In this document: positions 18,693-26,608 of the stretch, in pieces
How positions within the stretch are numbered: position 1 is the stretch's first letter
How the letters are laid out: every line of letters starts with the position of its first letter
Assembly: GCF_001591265.1 (NCBI RefSeq)
Contig: NZ_BCUL01000001.1
Coordinates: 186,001-250,000 of the forward strand
DNA: 64,000 nt
DNA from: Moraxella atlantae NBRC 14588
GTDB taxonomy: Bacteria > Pseudomonadota > Gammaproteobacteria > Pseudomonadales > Moraxellaceae
Direction: 5' to 3'
Notes under the pieces: generated by a model
What the model saw: only the letters and a program-made list of their open reading frames with translations
What the model was told of the DNA's origin: nothing
The model's database searches: none
Position numbers and translations under genes: made by a program

Positions 18693-19703
18693 ATGTCTAC
18701 ACCACACCCCATACTGACTCCCCTAAAAATTGGCAGCCAAACCATCGCCAATCGCTTAATCGTTGCGCCGATGGCAGGCGTGACGGACAAGCCGTTTCGT
18801 AGCCTATGCCGCCGTTTTGGCGCAGGGCACGCGGTGTCTGAAATGATGACATCTGATGCAACTTTATTTGCCCACCAAAAAACGCTGTTTCGGGCCAATT
18901 TTGACGGCGAGGTCGCGCCGATTGCTGCACAAATCGCGGGTGCTGAGCCTACCAAACTGGCGGAGGCAGCGCGTTATCAAGTTGCCAACGGTGCGCAAAT
19001 CATTGATATCAACATGGGTTGTCCTGCCAAAAAAGTCTGTAAAAAACTGGCAGGCTCGGCGTTGCTGCAAGATGAGGATTTGGTCAAGCGACTGCTTGAT
19101 GCAGTGGTGGGCGCGGTTGATGTGCCCGTAACGCTCAAAACGCGGCTAGGTTTTGCCAATGGGCAAGAAAATATTTTGCGTGTTAGCCAATTGGCGCAGG
19201 ATGCAGGCATTGCTGCGATTGCCATTCATGGGCGCACGCGTGAGGATAAATACCAAGGGCAGGCGCGCTATGAGTTAATCAGCGAGGTCAAAAATAGCCT
19301 AAGCATACCTGTTATTGTGAATGGTGATATCGACAGCGCACCCAAAGCGGCGCAGGTTTTGGCACAAACGGGCGCAGATGCGGTGATGATTGGGCGTGCG
19401 GCGCAAGGGCAGCCGTGGATTTTTCGTGATATCGCGCATTTTTTGCAAACAGGCGAACACTTGCCTGCGCCCAGTGTGGCAGAATTGCGCGATATTGTGC
19501 TGGCGCATTTGGACGAGCTTTATGCGTTTTATGGCGAGTATTCGGGTTGTCGGATCGCGCGTAAACATATCGCGTGGTACACCACAGGGCTGGTCAATTC
19601 CAACGCGTTTCGCCAAGCCATGTACGCTGAGGACAGCACACGCGGACAGTTTGCGGTGGTGGATCAATTTTTACAAACCGCACAACGCGAGGCAGACGCT
19701 TAA
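18693..19703 (+). CDS. dusB: tRNA-dihydrouridine synthase (DusB-like)
   Basis: A 336-residue FMN enzyme that reduces specific uridines in tRNA D-loops. The N-terminal flavin-binding barrel has VAPMAGVTDKPFR near residues 25-37. The active-site loop INMGCPAKKVCKKLAGSALL contains the catalytic cysteine, AIHGRTREDKYQG and VNGDIDS complete the FMN/phosphate sites, and GADAVMIGRAAQGQPWIF is typical of DusB. The usual fis partner does not follow; a DegS-type protease gene comes next. The chain holds one copy of the repeated word AAATAGCCTAAG at 19292-19303. Confidence 0.92.
   Translation: MSTPHPILTPLKIGSQTIANRLIVAPMAGVTDKPFRSLCRRFGAGHAVSEMMTSDATLFAHQKTLFRANFDGEVAPIAAQIAGAEPTKLAEAARYQVANGAQIIDINMGCPAKKVCKKLAGSALLQDEDLVKRLLDAVVGAVDVPVTLKTRLGFANGQENILRVSQLAQDAGIAAIAIHGRTREDKYQGQARYELISEVKNSLSIPVIVNGDIDSAPKAAQVLAQTGADAVMIGRAAQGQPWIFRDIAHFLQTGEHLPAPSVAELRDIVLAHLDELYAFYGEYSGCRIARKHIAWYTTGLVNSNAFRQAMYAEDSTRGQFAVVDQFLQTAQREADA
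19292..19303 (+). repeat. Dispersed 12-base word AAATAGCCTAAG (first of six copies)
   Basis: Exact copies occur at 19292, 29425, 44604, 46101 and 52051, and a one-mismatch copy (AGATAGCCTAAG) at 26227. The core AGCCTAAG occurs once more at 44905. All are on the plus strand, inside genes, in one frame (Asn-Ser-Leu then Ser/Arg). I found no reverse-complement copy by reading. A given 12-mer is not expected even once by chance in 64 kb. Confidence 0.7.
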
Positions 19704-19883
19704 TCAAGCCGAAATCTACCAACCACCACCTGCACCAAATGCTACCAATTTATAACCAATACTAAATTGTCAGTAAGATTTGGGTGGCATACAATACGCG
19801 CCAGCTCATCGATTGTTTACGTATCAACTAGGAATCCATTACCGCCACGCTTGCAAAGCGCAAAAACCAACTGAGAAAACCGA

Positions 19884-21230
19884 ATGACCCAACGTCCAAA
19901 TCTGCCACCGCATGATGAACACACCACCCAATCAAGCCCCACATTGCCACCAGCACCACGGCATAAATCGCTCAGTGCGGCAGTGGTTGTACCGTGGACG
20001 CTGCTTGCCGCACTGGTATTGGGCGGTGGCTGGGCACTGAGCCAAGGCACGTTGTCATTACAGTCTGCTAGCACCGCCGTGCCCACGGAGGCAAACTCAT
20101 CTGAGAGCGCAAGCACCAGCGACTGGCAGCCGCCAAAACCTACGCCTGTACCTGCGCAAACGGTGCCCGATACAGCGACCAACTTAGTCGCCTCTTATCA
20201 CAACGCCGTCACCACCGCCGCGCAATCTGTGGTCAATATCTACACCACACAAAAAATCAGTAATCCTTACGCCAATGACCCTGTCATGCGACGGTTTTAT
20301 GAGTACCACGGCATGCCAAGCGAAGGTGAGGAAACCAACCTTGGTTCGGGCGTGATTATTTCACAAGATGGTTATATCGTCACCAATGCTCACGTCATTG
20401 CCCAAGCTGATAACATCGTTGTGATGCTCAACGACGGGCGCAAGGCAGCGGCGCGCTTGATTGGCAGTGATCCTGAAAGCGACGTGGCGGTTATCAAGGT
20501 GGATTTAACAGGCTTAAAACCACTTGGTTTTCGTGAAACACCGATTAATGTTGGTGATGTTGTGTTAGCGATCGGTAACCCGTTTGGGGTGGGGCAGACG
20601 GTGACGCAAGGTATTATCTCTGCTACAGGGCGCACAGGGCTTGGCATTAATACTTTTGAGAACTTTATCCAAACCGATGCCGCGATCAATCCTGGTAACT
20701 CAGGTGGCGCGTTGGTCGATGCCTATGGCCAGCTGATCGGTATTAACACAGCGATTTATTCGCGCTCGGGCGGCTCGATGGGGATTGGTTTTGCCATCCC
20801 AACCGATATCGTCAAAAACGTCATGAACAGTCTGATTAAAACAGGGCATGTCAGCCGCGGTTGGTTGGGCATTGAACTACAAGGTCGTGCCAAAGACCCA
20901 ACCAAGCTAAGTGATGATGCAACGGGTATTGAAGTGATGAACGTATTGCCCGATGGGCCTGCTGCCAAAGCAGGACTACAACGTGGCGATATTATCACCG
21001 CGCTTGATGGACAGACTTTGACCGATGCCAACAGCCTGATTCAACTGGTGGCACGTAAAACTCCAAACAGCACGATTACTTTGACCATACAACGCGGTGA
21101 TGAACAACGCCAAATCCCCGTAATCTTGGGTGAGCGTCAAGGGCAGGTCAATCAAGCCCAACCATTGCCCCAAGAGCTAGACCCACATCAGATGAGCCCG
21201 CGTGAATTGATGGAATTGTTTAATCGATAA
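19884..21230 (+). CDS. degS: DegS/AlgW-type serine endoprotease (trypsin-like + one PDZ)
   Basis: A 448-residue S1C protease anchored by one N-terminal helix (about 33-52). A Ser/Pro-rich periplasmic linker follows, then a trypsin-like domain with the triad His in TNAHVI, Asp in ESDVAVIKV and Ser in NPGNSGGAL, and a single PDZ domain (about 330-420, GIEVMNVLPDGPAAKAGLQRGDIITAL). One PDZ plus a membrane anchor is the DegS/AlgW layout, so the likely role is sensing misfolded outer-membrane proteins and starting sigma-E release. The long N-terminal linker exceeds that of E. coli DegS. DegQ-like paralogues have two PDZ domains and a cleaved signal. Confidence 0.88.
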   Translation: MTQRPNLPPHDEHTTQSSPTLPPAPRHKSLSAAVVVPWTLLAALVLGGGWALSQGTLSLQSASTAVPTEANSSESASTSDWQPPKPTPVPAQTVPDTATNLVASYHNAVTTAAQSVVNIYTTQKISNPYANDPVMRRFYEYHGMPSEGEETNLGSGVIISQDGYIVTNAHVIAQADNIVVMLNDGRKAAARLIGSDPESDVAVIKVDLTGLKPLGFRETPINVGDVVLAIGNPFGVGQTVTQGIISATGRTGLGINTFENFIQTDAAINPGNSGGALVDAYGQLIGINTAIYSRSGGSMGIGFAIPTDIVKNVMNSLIKTGHVSRGWLGIELQGRAKDPTKLSDDATGIEVMNVLPDGPAAKAGLQRGDIITALDGQTLTDANSLIQLVARKTPNSTITLTIQRGDEQRQIPVILGERQGQVNQAQPLPQELDPHQMSPRELMELFNR

Positions 21231-21265
21231 TATTGGCTGAACAACAAAAGTTTAGACCATAAAAA

Positions 21266-21289
21266 AGCGTTTGCAGTCAGGCAAACGCT
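21266..21289. terminator. Strong rho-independent terminator after degS
   Basis: A nine-base-pair stem (AGCGTTTGC at 21266-21274, GCAAACGCT at 21281-21289) with the loop AGTCAG, preceded by an A run and followed by TTTTT. It lies 35 bp after the degS stop and can work in both directions. Confidence 0.9.
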
Positions 21290-21307
21290 TTTTTATCTAT
21301 GCTTTAT

Positions 21308-21649
21308 CCTCTGTTGCCGTAAAACCACCGACTTCAGGCGGTGGATATAAGGCAATTGTTAAATGCGATGAGTTTTGCTATACTCATCTCACTATATTCA
21401 ATGTCTTACATTCCACAGTTAAGTTAAGACTAAATTGCGAGTACGCAGTAACTTAACTGGTAAGACGTTTCCAAACACACACTTAAGCTAATTCGTGTCT
21501 ATGACAATCCTAACGGTAGGATTAGCTTAAAATAAGAACCTAAGATGTACGGTGTGTCGTACGGGCGGTTGCCATTGTCTTAGGTTTGCGGTGGGGCTTC
21601 ACCGTCTTGCAGAAGGAATCCCCTCACTTTAGGGAGGGGAGGAAGTCAA
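21308..21649 (+). mobile_element. Transposase-less IS200/IS605-type (IS1341/TnpB-group) remnant or PATE
   Basis: The left end carries the subterminal hairpin CCACCG-acttcagg-CGGTGG (21325-21344), and the right end the hairpin TCCCCTC...GAGGGGA (21619-21640) followed by GGAAGTCAA, both characteristic of IS605-family elements that carry tnpB. About 340 bp separate the ends. No transposase or TnpB reading frame survives; the internal frames are short and unlike TnpB. The exact boundaries are inferred: the left one follows a TTTAT at 21303-21307 and the right one is taken after GTCAA. It fills the space between degS and the 3' end of secB and disrupts neither gene. Confidence 0.75.
21416..21649 (+). 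ncRNA. Candidate omega-RNA-like structured RNA in the IS605-type remnant
   Basis: Several long, perfect stems follow one another: CAGTTAAGTTA/TAACTTAACTG (21416-21426 with 21449-21459, enclosing TGCG/CGCA); TTAAGCTAAT/ATTAGCTTAA (21483-21492 with 21521-21530); AACCTAAGA/TCTTAGGTT (21537-21545 with 21578-21586, enclosing GTACG/CGTAC at 21547-21562); and the terminal TCCCCTC/GAGGGGA hairpin. TnpB omega-RNAs come from this 3' end of IS605-type elements and take their guide from the DNA just beyond GTCAA. Here that would be the 3' flank of secB, from 21650. Whether it is transcribed is not known from the sequence. Confidence 0.55.
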
Positions 21650-21664
21650 AAAGCTGACGTCCAA

Positions 21665-22129
21665 TCAAGCATGATGATCGTCTGCGTCAGTTTGGGTTTG
21701 GTCTTGCTGTGCCAAAGTTTGTGCATACGCTTGGTCAAAATTGACAGGCGCGAGTAACAACTGTGGGAAGCTACCGCGATTGACGATATCACTGACCACC
21801 TCACGCGCATAAGGGAATAGCACGTTCGGGCAATATGCGCCCAAAATTGCACCCAATTGGTCGTCGGGGATATTTTGCAACATGAAAATACCCGCTTGAT
21901 GAACTTCCGCGACAAACGCCGCCGAGCCACCATTATTAGCGGTCACATTGACCGTCAAAACCACTTGATAATGCAAATCATCGAGTTTTTCTGCACTGCT
22001 AGATAGGTTGATGTCAAGCTCAGGTTGCCATTCACGGGTAAAAACATCTGCACCTGGCACTTCAAGCGATAGATCTTTGACATAAATACGCTCAAGTGCC
22101 AATTGTGGTAGGTCGGTTTGGTCAGTCAT
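21665..22129 (-). CDS. secB: Protein-export chaperone SecB
   Basis: About 154 residues. SecB is a cytosolic tetramer that keeps precursor proteins unfolded and hands them to SecA. Family signatures are [21 protein letters not shown] near the start, [22 protein letters not shown] and the C-terminal region with [33 protein letters not shown]. The tail is acidic, as usual, but ends ADDHHA. ATG 22129 is preferred over 22141 because GGAG lies six bases before it. It is the last of the yibN-grxC-secB series, and the IS605-type remnant begins 15 bp after its stop. Confidence 0.97.
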   Translation of the reverse strand: MTDQTDLPQLALERIYVKDLSLEVPGADVFTREWQPELDINLSSSAEKLDDLHYQVVLTVNVTANNGGSAAFVAEVHQAGIFMLQNIPDDQLGAILGAYCPNVLFPYAREVVSDIVNRGSFPQLLLAPVNFDQAYAQTLAQQDQTQTDADDHHA

Positions 22130-22204
22130 GGGATGCTCCAAATGGATTTTATATATCCGTGATTAAAGGGTTAATCGAGTAAAATTTATTTATTGCGCCA
22201 ACAT

Positions 22205-22465
22205 TTATTGCGCCAACATAGCGTCAAGTTTGCCTTCACGCTCTAAAGCAGCTAATTGGTCAAACCCACCCACAAAGGTATCGCCAATAAAAATCTGCGG
22301 TACGGTGCGGTAATTGTTGGTTTTTTGCATCAAGGCTTGGCGGTCGGCAGGTGATAAATCGTGCATACCGATCTCCTCAAAATCTGCGCCTTTGTTTTTA
22401 AGTAACGTTTTGGCTTGCATGCAATAGGGGCAAATCGGTGTGGTATAGACTTTGACGTGTGCCAT
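22205..22465 (-). CDS. grxC: Glutaredoxin 3 (GrxC)
   Basis: An 86-residue glutaredoxin with the dithiol active site CPYC at residues 12-15, the cis-proline segment TVPQIFIGDTFVGGFDQL and the usual length. It reduces protein disulfides and mixed disulfides with glutathione in the cytoplasm. The start ATG 22465 has an AGGAT-type ribosome site a few bases upstream. It lies between yibN and secB, the classic gammaproteobacterial order. Confidence 0.96.
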   Translation of the reverse strand: MAHVKVYTTPICPYCMQAKTLLKNKGADFEEIGMHDLSPADRQALMQKTNNYRTVPQIFIGDTFVGGFDQLAALEREGKLDAMLAQ

Positions 22466-22571
22466 ACAGTCATCCTTATATCATGGTTGTTCGTTTAAAA
22501 TAATTAAAATATCAGCAAAAATTGCTTAAATCATCATAGCGGTAAATCACCAAAAGTCAATGCATTTTGTC

Positions 22572-22973
22572 TTATTTTACCAAAGGTAAACCTGCCGCTT
22601 GCCAATTAGCAATACCACCATCTAAACGATACACATTGTCTTTGCCAAGTAGGGCGACCGCTGCACCTGAGGTCATACCCATCTGACAGACCACCACGAT
22701 AGGCTGACTTTGGGTTTTTAGACTATCTAAATGGTTTTTAAAATCAGTGAATGGAATATTGCGGCTGCCTTTGATATGCCCTGCGTCAAATTCTTTTTTA
22801 CTACGAATATCGATGAGCTGGGCATTTTGCTCATTGACCATCATGCCAATGGCGTTGGGACTGATTTTTTTGCCGCTACGCCGTGTTTCTAGCATAAAAT
22901 ACATGACAATCAAAGCAAACAACGTGCCAAACAAAAACGGGTGTCGCCCCATAAACTCAAACCAACGTTCCAA
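22572..22973 (-). CDS. yibN: Membrane-anchored rhodanese-domain protein (YibN-like), TTG start
   Basis: About 133 residues: an N-terminal transmembrane helix (FLFGTLFALIVMYFMLE, about 12-28) followed by a single rhodanese domain (NAQLIDIRSKKEFDAGHIKGSRNIP) with the active-site loop CQMGMTSG and its cysteine. I place the start at TTG 22973 because an excellent ribosome binding site, GGGAGGT, lies five to six bases upstream. The next in-frame ATG (22952) lacks one, and longer frames run into upstream non-coding DNA. Its partners grxC and secB follow. In E. coli YibN this position is conserved, and the sulfur substrate is unknown. Confidence 0.88.
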   Translation of the reverse strand: MERWFEFMGRHPFLFGTLFALIVMYFMLETRRSGKKISPNAIGMMVNEQNAQLIDIRSKKEFDAGHIKGSRNIPFTDFKNHLDSLKTQSQPIVVVCQMGMTSGAAVALLGKDNVYRLDGGIANWQAAGLPLVK

Positions 22974-23103
22974 TCTGACCTCCCGTTTGTGCCCGTATTT
23001 AAATTGGTTGGGCGTTAAAAATAAGCGTATCGGTGTATTATAACGGGTTTGTGGCGCGCTGGCAAAGCCACCCAAATGCCGATCCAAACGCCAAATAAGA
23101 TCG

Positions 23104-24171
23104 CTAAACCGCTGCTTGTGCTTCAGCTTGCAACGTGACCAAACTTTCTACCCGTCGCGCCAAGACTTCGCCTTGCTCTACCGCATGCCACAGCGCACAG
23201 CCTAATGACTCAGGGGTGTGCTGGCAATCGCGAAAGCGGCATTGACTGGCTAACGGCGCAAGCTCAATAAAGCCTGCCAAAACATCGGCGCTGGTCAGAT
23301 GCCACAGCCCATACTCCCGAATTCCTGGTGTATCAATCACCGCACCTTGTTGCAGATTTGTTGGCACAAACGGCAATAAGCGGCTGGTTGTTGTCGTGTG
23401 TTGTCCAAGCTGTGAGAGCGTTGAGATGGCGTTTACGGCTTGGTCGGCATTGGGTAGTAGTTGATTGGCAAGACTACTTTTGCCGACTCCCGATTGTCCA
23501 GCAAAAATCACCGTCTTGCCTGCTACCTGCGCGTGCAATGCGCTCAAATCGCCATTGGCTTGGGTAGTTAGCGTGTGATAGCCTAACGCATGGTACTCTT
23601 TTAGCAGGGTTAAAATATCGTCAAACTCGGGCGCGGCTAGCAAATCAGCTTTGTTGAGCACCAACAGCGGTGTAACCTCGCTGTGATGACACACCACCAA
23701 ATAACGGTCAATCAGCTGCGCCGCTGGGGCAGGCAAGGGCGCAAAGACAATCGCCAACAGATCAACGTTACTGGCAACGGGTTTAAGTTTATGGTAGCGG
23801 TCGGGACGGGTGATGACGTTTTGGCGTTCGTACAATGCCTCGATACGCCCAAGCCGTGTGTTGGGGTCAGCACTTAAACGCACGCGGTCACCTGTGGCAA
23901 TCAGCGGCAAATTGGTGCGCGCATGACAACGCCACACGCTGTGTAGCGTAATCGGTTGCCAAAACGGAATCGGCTCGCCTTCGGCAACCGAAGGTGCGCT
24001 AGGCAAGTGTGTGGGCAGGGACGTGGCTTGTACTTCTAGCTGTTTACCGTAGTTGGCGATGACCACGCCGTCAAACAAATCATCTTGGTCAATAACCTGT
24101 TGGTTTTGCTGCTGTTTTTTGATACGGCGGCTTTGTTGGTCGGTGAGTTTACGCTTACGAATTAACGCCAT
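23104..24171 (-). CDS. rsgA: Ribosome small subunit-dependent GTPase RsgA (YjeQ)
   Basis: A 355-residue circularly permuted GTPase that acts late in 30S assembly. The N-terminal basic segment and OB fold are followed by the permuted GTPase motifs: G4 LNKAD (about 172-176), then G1 GQSGVGKSSL (about 224-233) and G3 DTPGIREYGLW. A C-terminal zinc knuckle has CRFRDCQHTPESLGCAL. It is divergent from orn, a conserved pairing. Start ATG 24171. Confidence 0.95.
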   Translation of the reverse strand: MALIRKRKLTDQQSRRIKKQQQNQQVIDQDDLFDGVVIANYGKQLEVQATSLPTHLPSAPSVAEGEPIPFWQPITLHSVWRCHARTNLPLIATGDRVRLSADPNTRLGRIEALYERQNVITRPDRYHKLKPVASNVDLLAIVFAPLPAPAAQLIDRYLVVCHHSEVTPLLVLNKADLLAAPEFDDILTLLKEYHALGYHTLTTQANGDLSALHAQVAGKTVIFAGQSGVGKSSLANQLLPNADQAVNAISTLSQLGQHTTTTSRLLPFVPTNLQQGAVIDTPGIREYGLWHLTSADVLAGFIELAPLASQCRFRDCQHTPESLGCALWHAVEQGEVLARRVESLVTLQAEAQAAV

Positions 24172-24382
24172 ACACGCACTACTTGCATCATGATAAAATT
24201 ATCCGCGGTCAATGTTGTTAGATTTGATACCCAAATAAAAGCAAACAAACTATTTTAGCCTAAAATTGGTCACAAAAAAATCAGTTATTTTGTAGCCAAA
24301 TCTTAAAACGGGTGACCAAAAGCCGCGCCAATTTTTGATACAGTTTTTGCCGCAGTTGCCAAGCCGTGCCAAAGTGCCTACA

Positions 24383-24421
24383 ATACCGTGCTAAAATATC
24401 GTGCTAAAATATCGTGCTAAG
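24383..24421 (+). repeat. Three tandem 13-base repeats upstream of orn
   Basis: The unit ATATCGTGCTAAA occurs three times head to tail (24383-24395 with one mismatch, 24396-24408 exact, 24409-24421 with one mismatch at the last base). The array lies 45-84 bp before the orn start codon, where the promoter is expected. Confidence 0.75.
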
Positions 24422-24466
24422 TCGCGCTATAAAAGACACGATACGCCAGACAAAAGACCCCACATT

Positions 24467-25021
24467 ATGCCGATTGACAACAAAAACTTGGTTTGGATTG
24501 ACCTTGAGATGACAGGGCTCAACACCCAAACCGATACCATTATTGAAATTGCCACCTTAGTGACCGATAGCGAGCTCAATATCCTTGCCGAAGGTCCTGT
24601 GTTTGCCATTGCCACCCCTGCGCTGGTGCTTAATGCCATGGACGATTGGAACACGCGCCAACATGGGCAATCGGGTTTGATTGACCGCATTCGCCGCAGT
24701 GACATCACATTGGCGCACGCCGAGCAAGAAACCATCAATTTTTTAAGCAAATATATCGAAGCAGGGCGTTCACCGATGTGTGGCAATTCGGTGTGCCAAG
24801 ATCGTCGTTTTTTGGCACGTCAAATGCCAGCCCTTGAGCGGTTTTTTCATTACCGCAATCTGGATGTGTCCTCGGTCAAAGAGCTTGCCTATCGCTGGCG
24901 CCCCGATATTTTAGCCAGTTTTGAGAAAAAAGGCAGCCATTTGGCATTGGATGATATCCGTGACTCGGTGCGCGAGTTGCGCCATTATCGTACGCATTTT
25001 TTTAATCTGATCGCGCCATAA
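24467..25021 (+). CDS. orn: Oligoribonuclease
   Basis: About 184 residues from ATG 24467. A DEDDh-family 3'-5' exoribonuclease that finishes RNA decay by degrading di- and short oligoribonucleotides. The DEDD residues lie in [10 protein letters not shown] (Exo I), near ETINFL, in [17 protein letters not shown] (Exo II) and in [14 protein letters not shown] (Exo III, with the His). An in-frame extension upstream (from 24401) is not conserved-looking and is not used. It is divergent from rsgA and convergent with hemP. Confidence 0.96.
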   Translation: MPIDNKNLVWIDLEMTGLNTQTDTIIEIATLVTDSELNILAEGPVFAIATPALVLNAMDDWNTRQHGQSGLIDRIRRSDITLAHAEQETINFLSKYIEAGRSPMCGNSVCQDRRFLARQMPALERFFHYRNLDVSSVKELAYRWRPDILASFEKKGSHLALDDIRDSVRELRHYRTHFFNLIAP

Positions 25022-25042
25022 TCCTTGTTATTTTGTACAAAA

Positions 25043-25064
25043 AAGCCAGCACTTGGACTGGCTT
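25043..25064 (-). terminator. Terminator between orn and hemP
   Basis: AAGCCAG (25043-25049) pairs with CTGGCTT (25058-25064). On the minus strand the stem is followed by TTTTTT-like sequence, giving a good terminator for hemP; on the plus strand it may also end orn transcripts. Confidence 0.7.
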
Positions 25065-25082
25065 GTTTGATCAAATCAATGT

Positions 25083-25247
25083 TTATTTGGTTAAAATCAA
25101 GCGATTGTTGCGTGTTAGGCGTAGGCGATACTCCTCGCCGCCGTGTTGAATGCGAATCTCCTTGCTCATGGCAAATAAATGTTGTGATTGTAAAGTTGGC
25201 AAGGCGGTTTGGGCTTGCGGGATGACGCGGTTTAATAAATGATACAT
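25083..25247 (-). CDS. hemP: Hemin uptake protein HemP/HmuP
   Basis: A 54-residue protein. The C-terminal half has the HemP family signature GGEEYRLRLTRNNRLILTK, with the preceding SKEIRIQH. HemP/HmuP proteins are needed for hemin uptake and act as small regulators of heme-receptor expression in some proteobacteria. ATG 25247 is chosen over ATG 25265 because AGGAG lies seven to eight bases upstream. A Fur-box-like sequence about 55 bp upstream fits iron control. No heme receptor gene is adjacent, so it stands alone here. Confidence 0.88.
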   Translation of the reverse strand: MYHLLNRVIPQAQTALPTLQSQHLFAMSKEIRIQHGGEEYRLRLTRNNRLILTK

Positions 25248-25302
25248 CAGATGGCTCCTATGCATGGCTGGCTAGACAAAGCGAATAAAATAGCTTTTAT
25301 TT

Positions 25303-25321
25303 GATAACGATTATCATTAAT
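25303..25321 (-). promoter_or_regulatory. Fur box upstream of hemP
   Basis: GATAACGATTATCATTAAT matches 15 of 19 positions of the Fur consensus by hand alignment, and the core is close to palindromic (GATAAcGATTATC). It lies 56-74 bp before the hemP start, where it would cover the promoter. Confidence 0.75.
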
Positions 25322-25423
25322 AATTTGCGCTCTGTCAAGCCGTTTAACAAAAAATTTTGCTTGGGCAAAGTTTGCTTAAATAAATATGGCTACGTAGCGG
25401 TATGATCGCTGTGAGGAACTAGC

Positions 25424-26476
25424 ATGCCAACCACCTTAAGCCCTACTAAATTCATTAACGTGGCGGTTGCGGTCATCGCGTTTAGTAGCGCCAACGCACC
25501 AACGCGCTACCTGTTGGCACGTCGCCATGCCCACCAACATCAAGGTAATCGCTTTGAATTTGTTGGTGGTAAAATCGAAACAGGCGAAACACCACGGCAA
25601 GCCTTGTTGCGTGAAGTGTACGAGGAATTGGGCGTTCAGATGGCAGATAACGGTTGGGCGCGATTGGGTGTGATTTGCCATGATTATGGTGATCAACGCG
25701 TAAGCCTACACGTATTTTATACACAGGCAACGGCTGAGCAATACACACGCCTGCAAGGGCAGGGTAGCGAGGGGCAAGCGTTGGTATGGGCGACACGCGC
25801 CGATATCAGCGCAGGTAATTATCCGTTACCTGCTGCCAATACGCGGATTGTGGACTGGTTGGCATTGTCCAATGTCATCGGTATTAGCCGTGATATCGCT
25901 GCTGCCACCCATGCTTTGCCCACGTTTGATACATGGCTCGATGTTTATACGCACAAACTGCCACAACACGCATGGCTGTACGTGCGCCTGCCTAGCGTGT
26001 TGGCACAATCTGACGGCACACAGGCATATCTTGCAGCGTGGCAAGCGTTGCATACCAACCGCCCTGATGTGACGTTTTTGCTTAGCTATCAAGCGGTTGG
26101 TCAATTGGCTTGGCCTGGTTGTGACCATAACCATGTGGTGCTACATCTTAACCATCATCAGCTGATGGGCAGCACGGCGCAAGATTTACTGCCATCCTGC
26201 CGCTATTTTGCCAGTTGCCATGATGCAGATAGCCTAAGTAAGATAAACCAGCTAGCACAAACCCATACTGTTATGGGGGCATTTTTATCGCCTGTTTTGC
26301 CCACGCCCACCCATCCCGACGCGCCAACGCTGGGCTGGCAAGGTTTTGGTCATCTGGCGGCAAGCAGTAAGGTGCCGATTTTTGCGCTTGGTGGTATCGG
26401 CATAGCAGATATCGCCGCCGCGCGCGCTCATGATGGCTACGGTGTGGCAGGTATTCGCCTACTTGATGCTCTGTGA
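25424..26476 (+). CDS. Nudix hydrolase fused to a thiamine-phosphate-synthase-like domain
   Basis: A 350-residue two-domain protein. Residues 1-140 are a MutT-like Nudix domain with a complete Nudix box: GKIETGETPRQALL then REVYEELGV, around residues 48-70, fitting GX5EX7REUXEEXGU. Residues about 150-350 resemble a TMP/TenI (ThiE) barrel, with FASCHDADS and, near the end, GFGHLAASSKVPIFALGGIGIADI. Such fusions occur in Moraxellaceae and Pseudomonas. The Nudix half likely cleans 8-oxo-dGTP or another oxidised nucleotide; the role of the ThiE-like half is not established. One near-copy of AAATAGCCTAAG lies at 26227-26238. Confidence 0.85.
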   Translation: MPTTLSPTKFINVAVAVIAFSSANAPTRYLLARRHAHQHQGNRFEFVGGKIETGETPRQALLREVYEELGVQMADNGWARLGVICHDYGDQRVSLHVFYTQATAEQYTRLQGQGSEGQALVWATRADISAGNYPLPAANTRIVDWLALSNVIGISRDIAAATHALPTFDTWLDVYTHKLPQHAWLYVRLPSVLAQSDGTQAYLAAWQALHTNRPDVTFLLSYQAVGQLAWPGCDHNHVVLHLNHHQLMGSTAQDLLPSCRYFASCHDADSLSKINQLAQTHTVMGAFLSPVLPTPTHPDAPTLGWQGFGHLAASSKVPIFALGGIGIADIAAARAHDGYGVAGIRLLDAL

Positions 26477-26491
26477 GCGGTGACAAAACCG

Positions 26492-26520
26492 CTGACAGTG
26501 GCGCAGGTTTTGGCTATAAT
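26492..26520 (+). promoter_or_regulatory. Sigma-70 promoter for gap
   Basis: CTGACA (26492-26497, five of six to consensus) and a perfect TATAAT (26515-26520) are separated by 17 bases. They lie just after the Nudix-ThiE stop and about 90 bp before the gap start codon, giving a leader of about 80 bases. Confidence 0.75.
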
Positions 26521-26608
26521 AACACCAAACTATTTTGTAAAGCGCATTTGCTACATTTAGTGATTGTTTTTTTTCTTCATTTTTATTTAGTAATAAAAAG
26601 GACGACCA

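Noticed and set aside
21271-21456. Plus-strand frame across the degS terminator and the IS605-type left end
   Set aside because: It begins inside the terminator hairpin and has no TnpB or transposase features.
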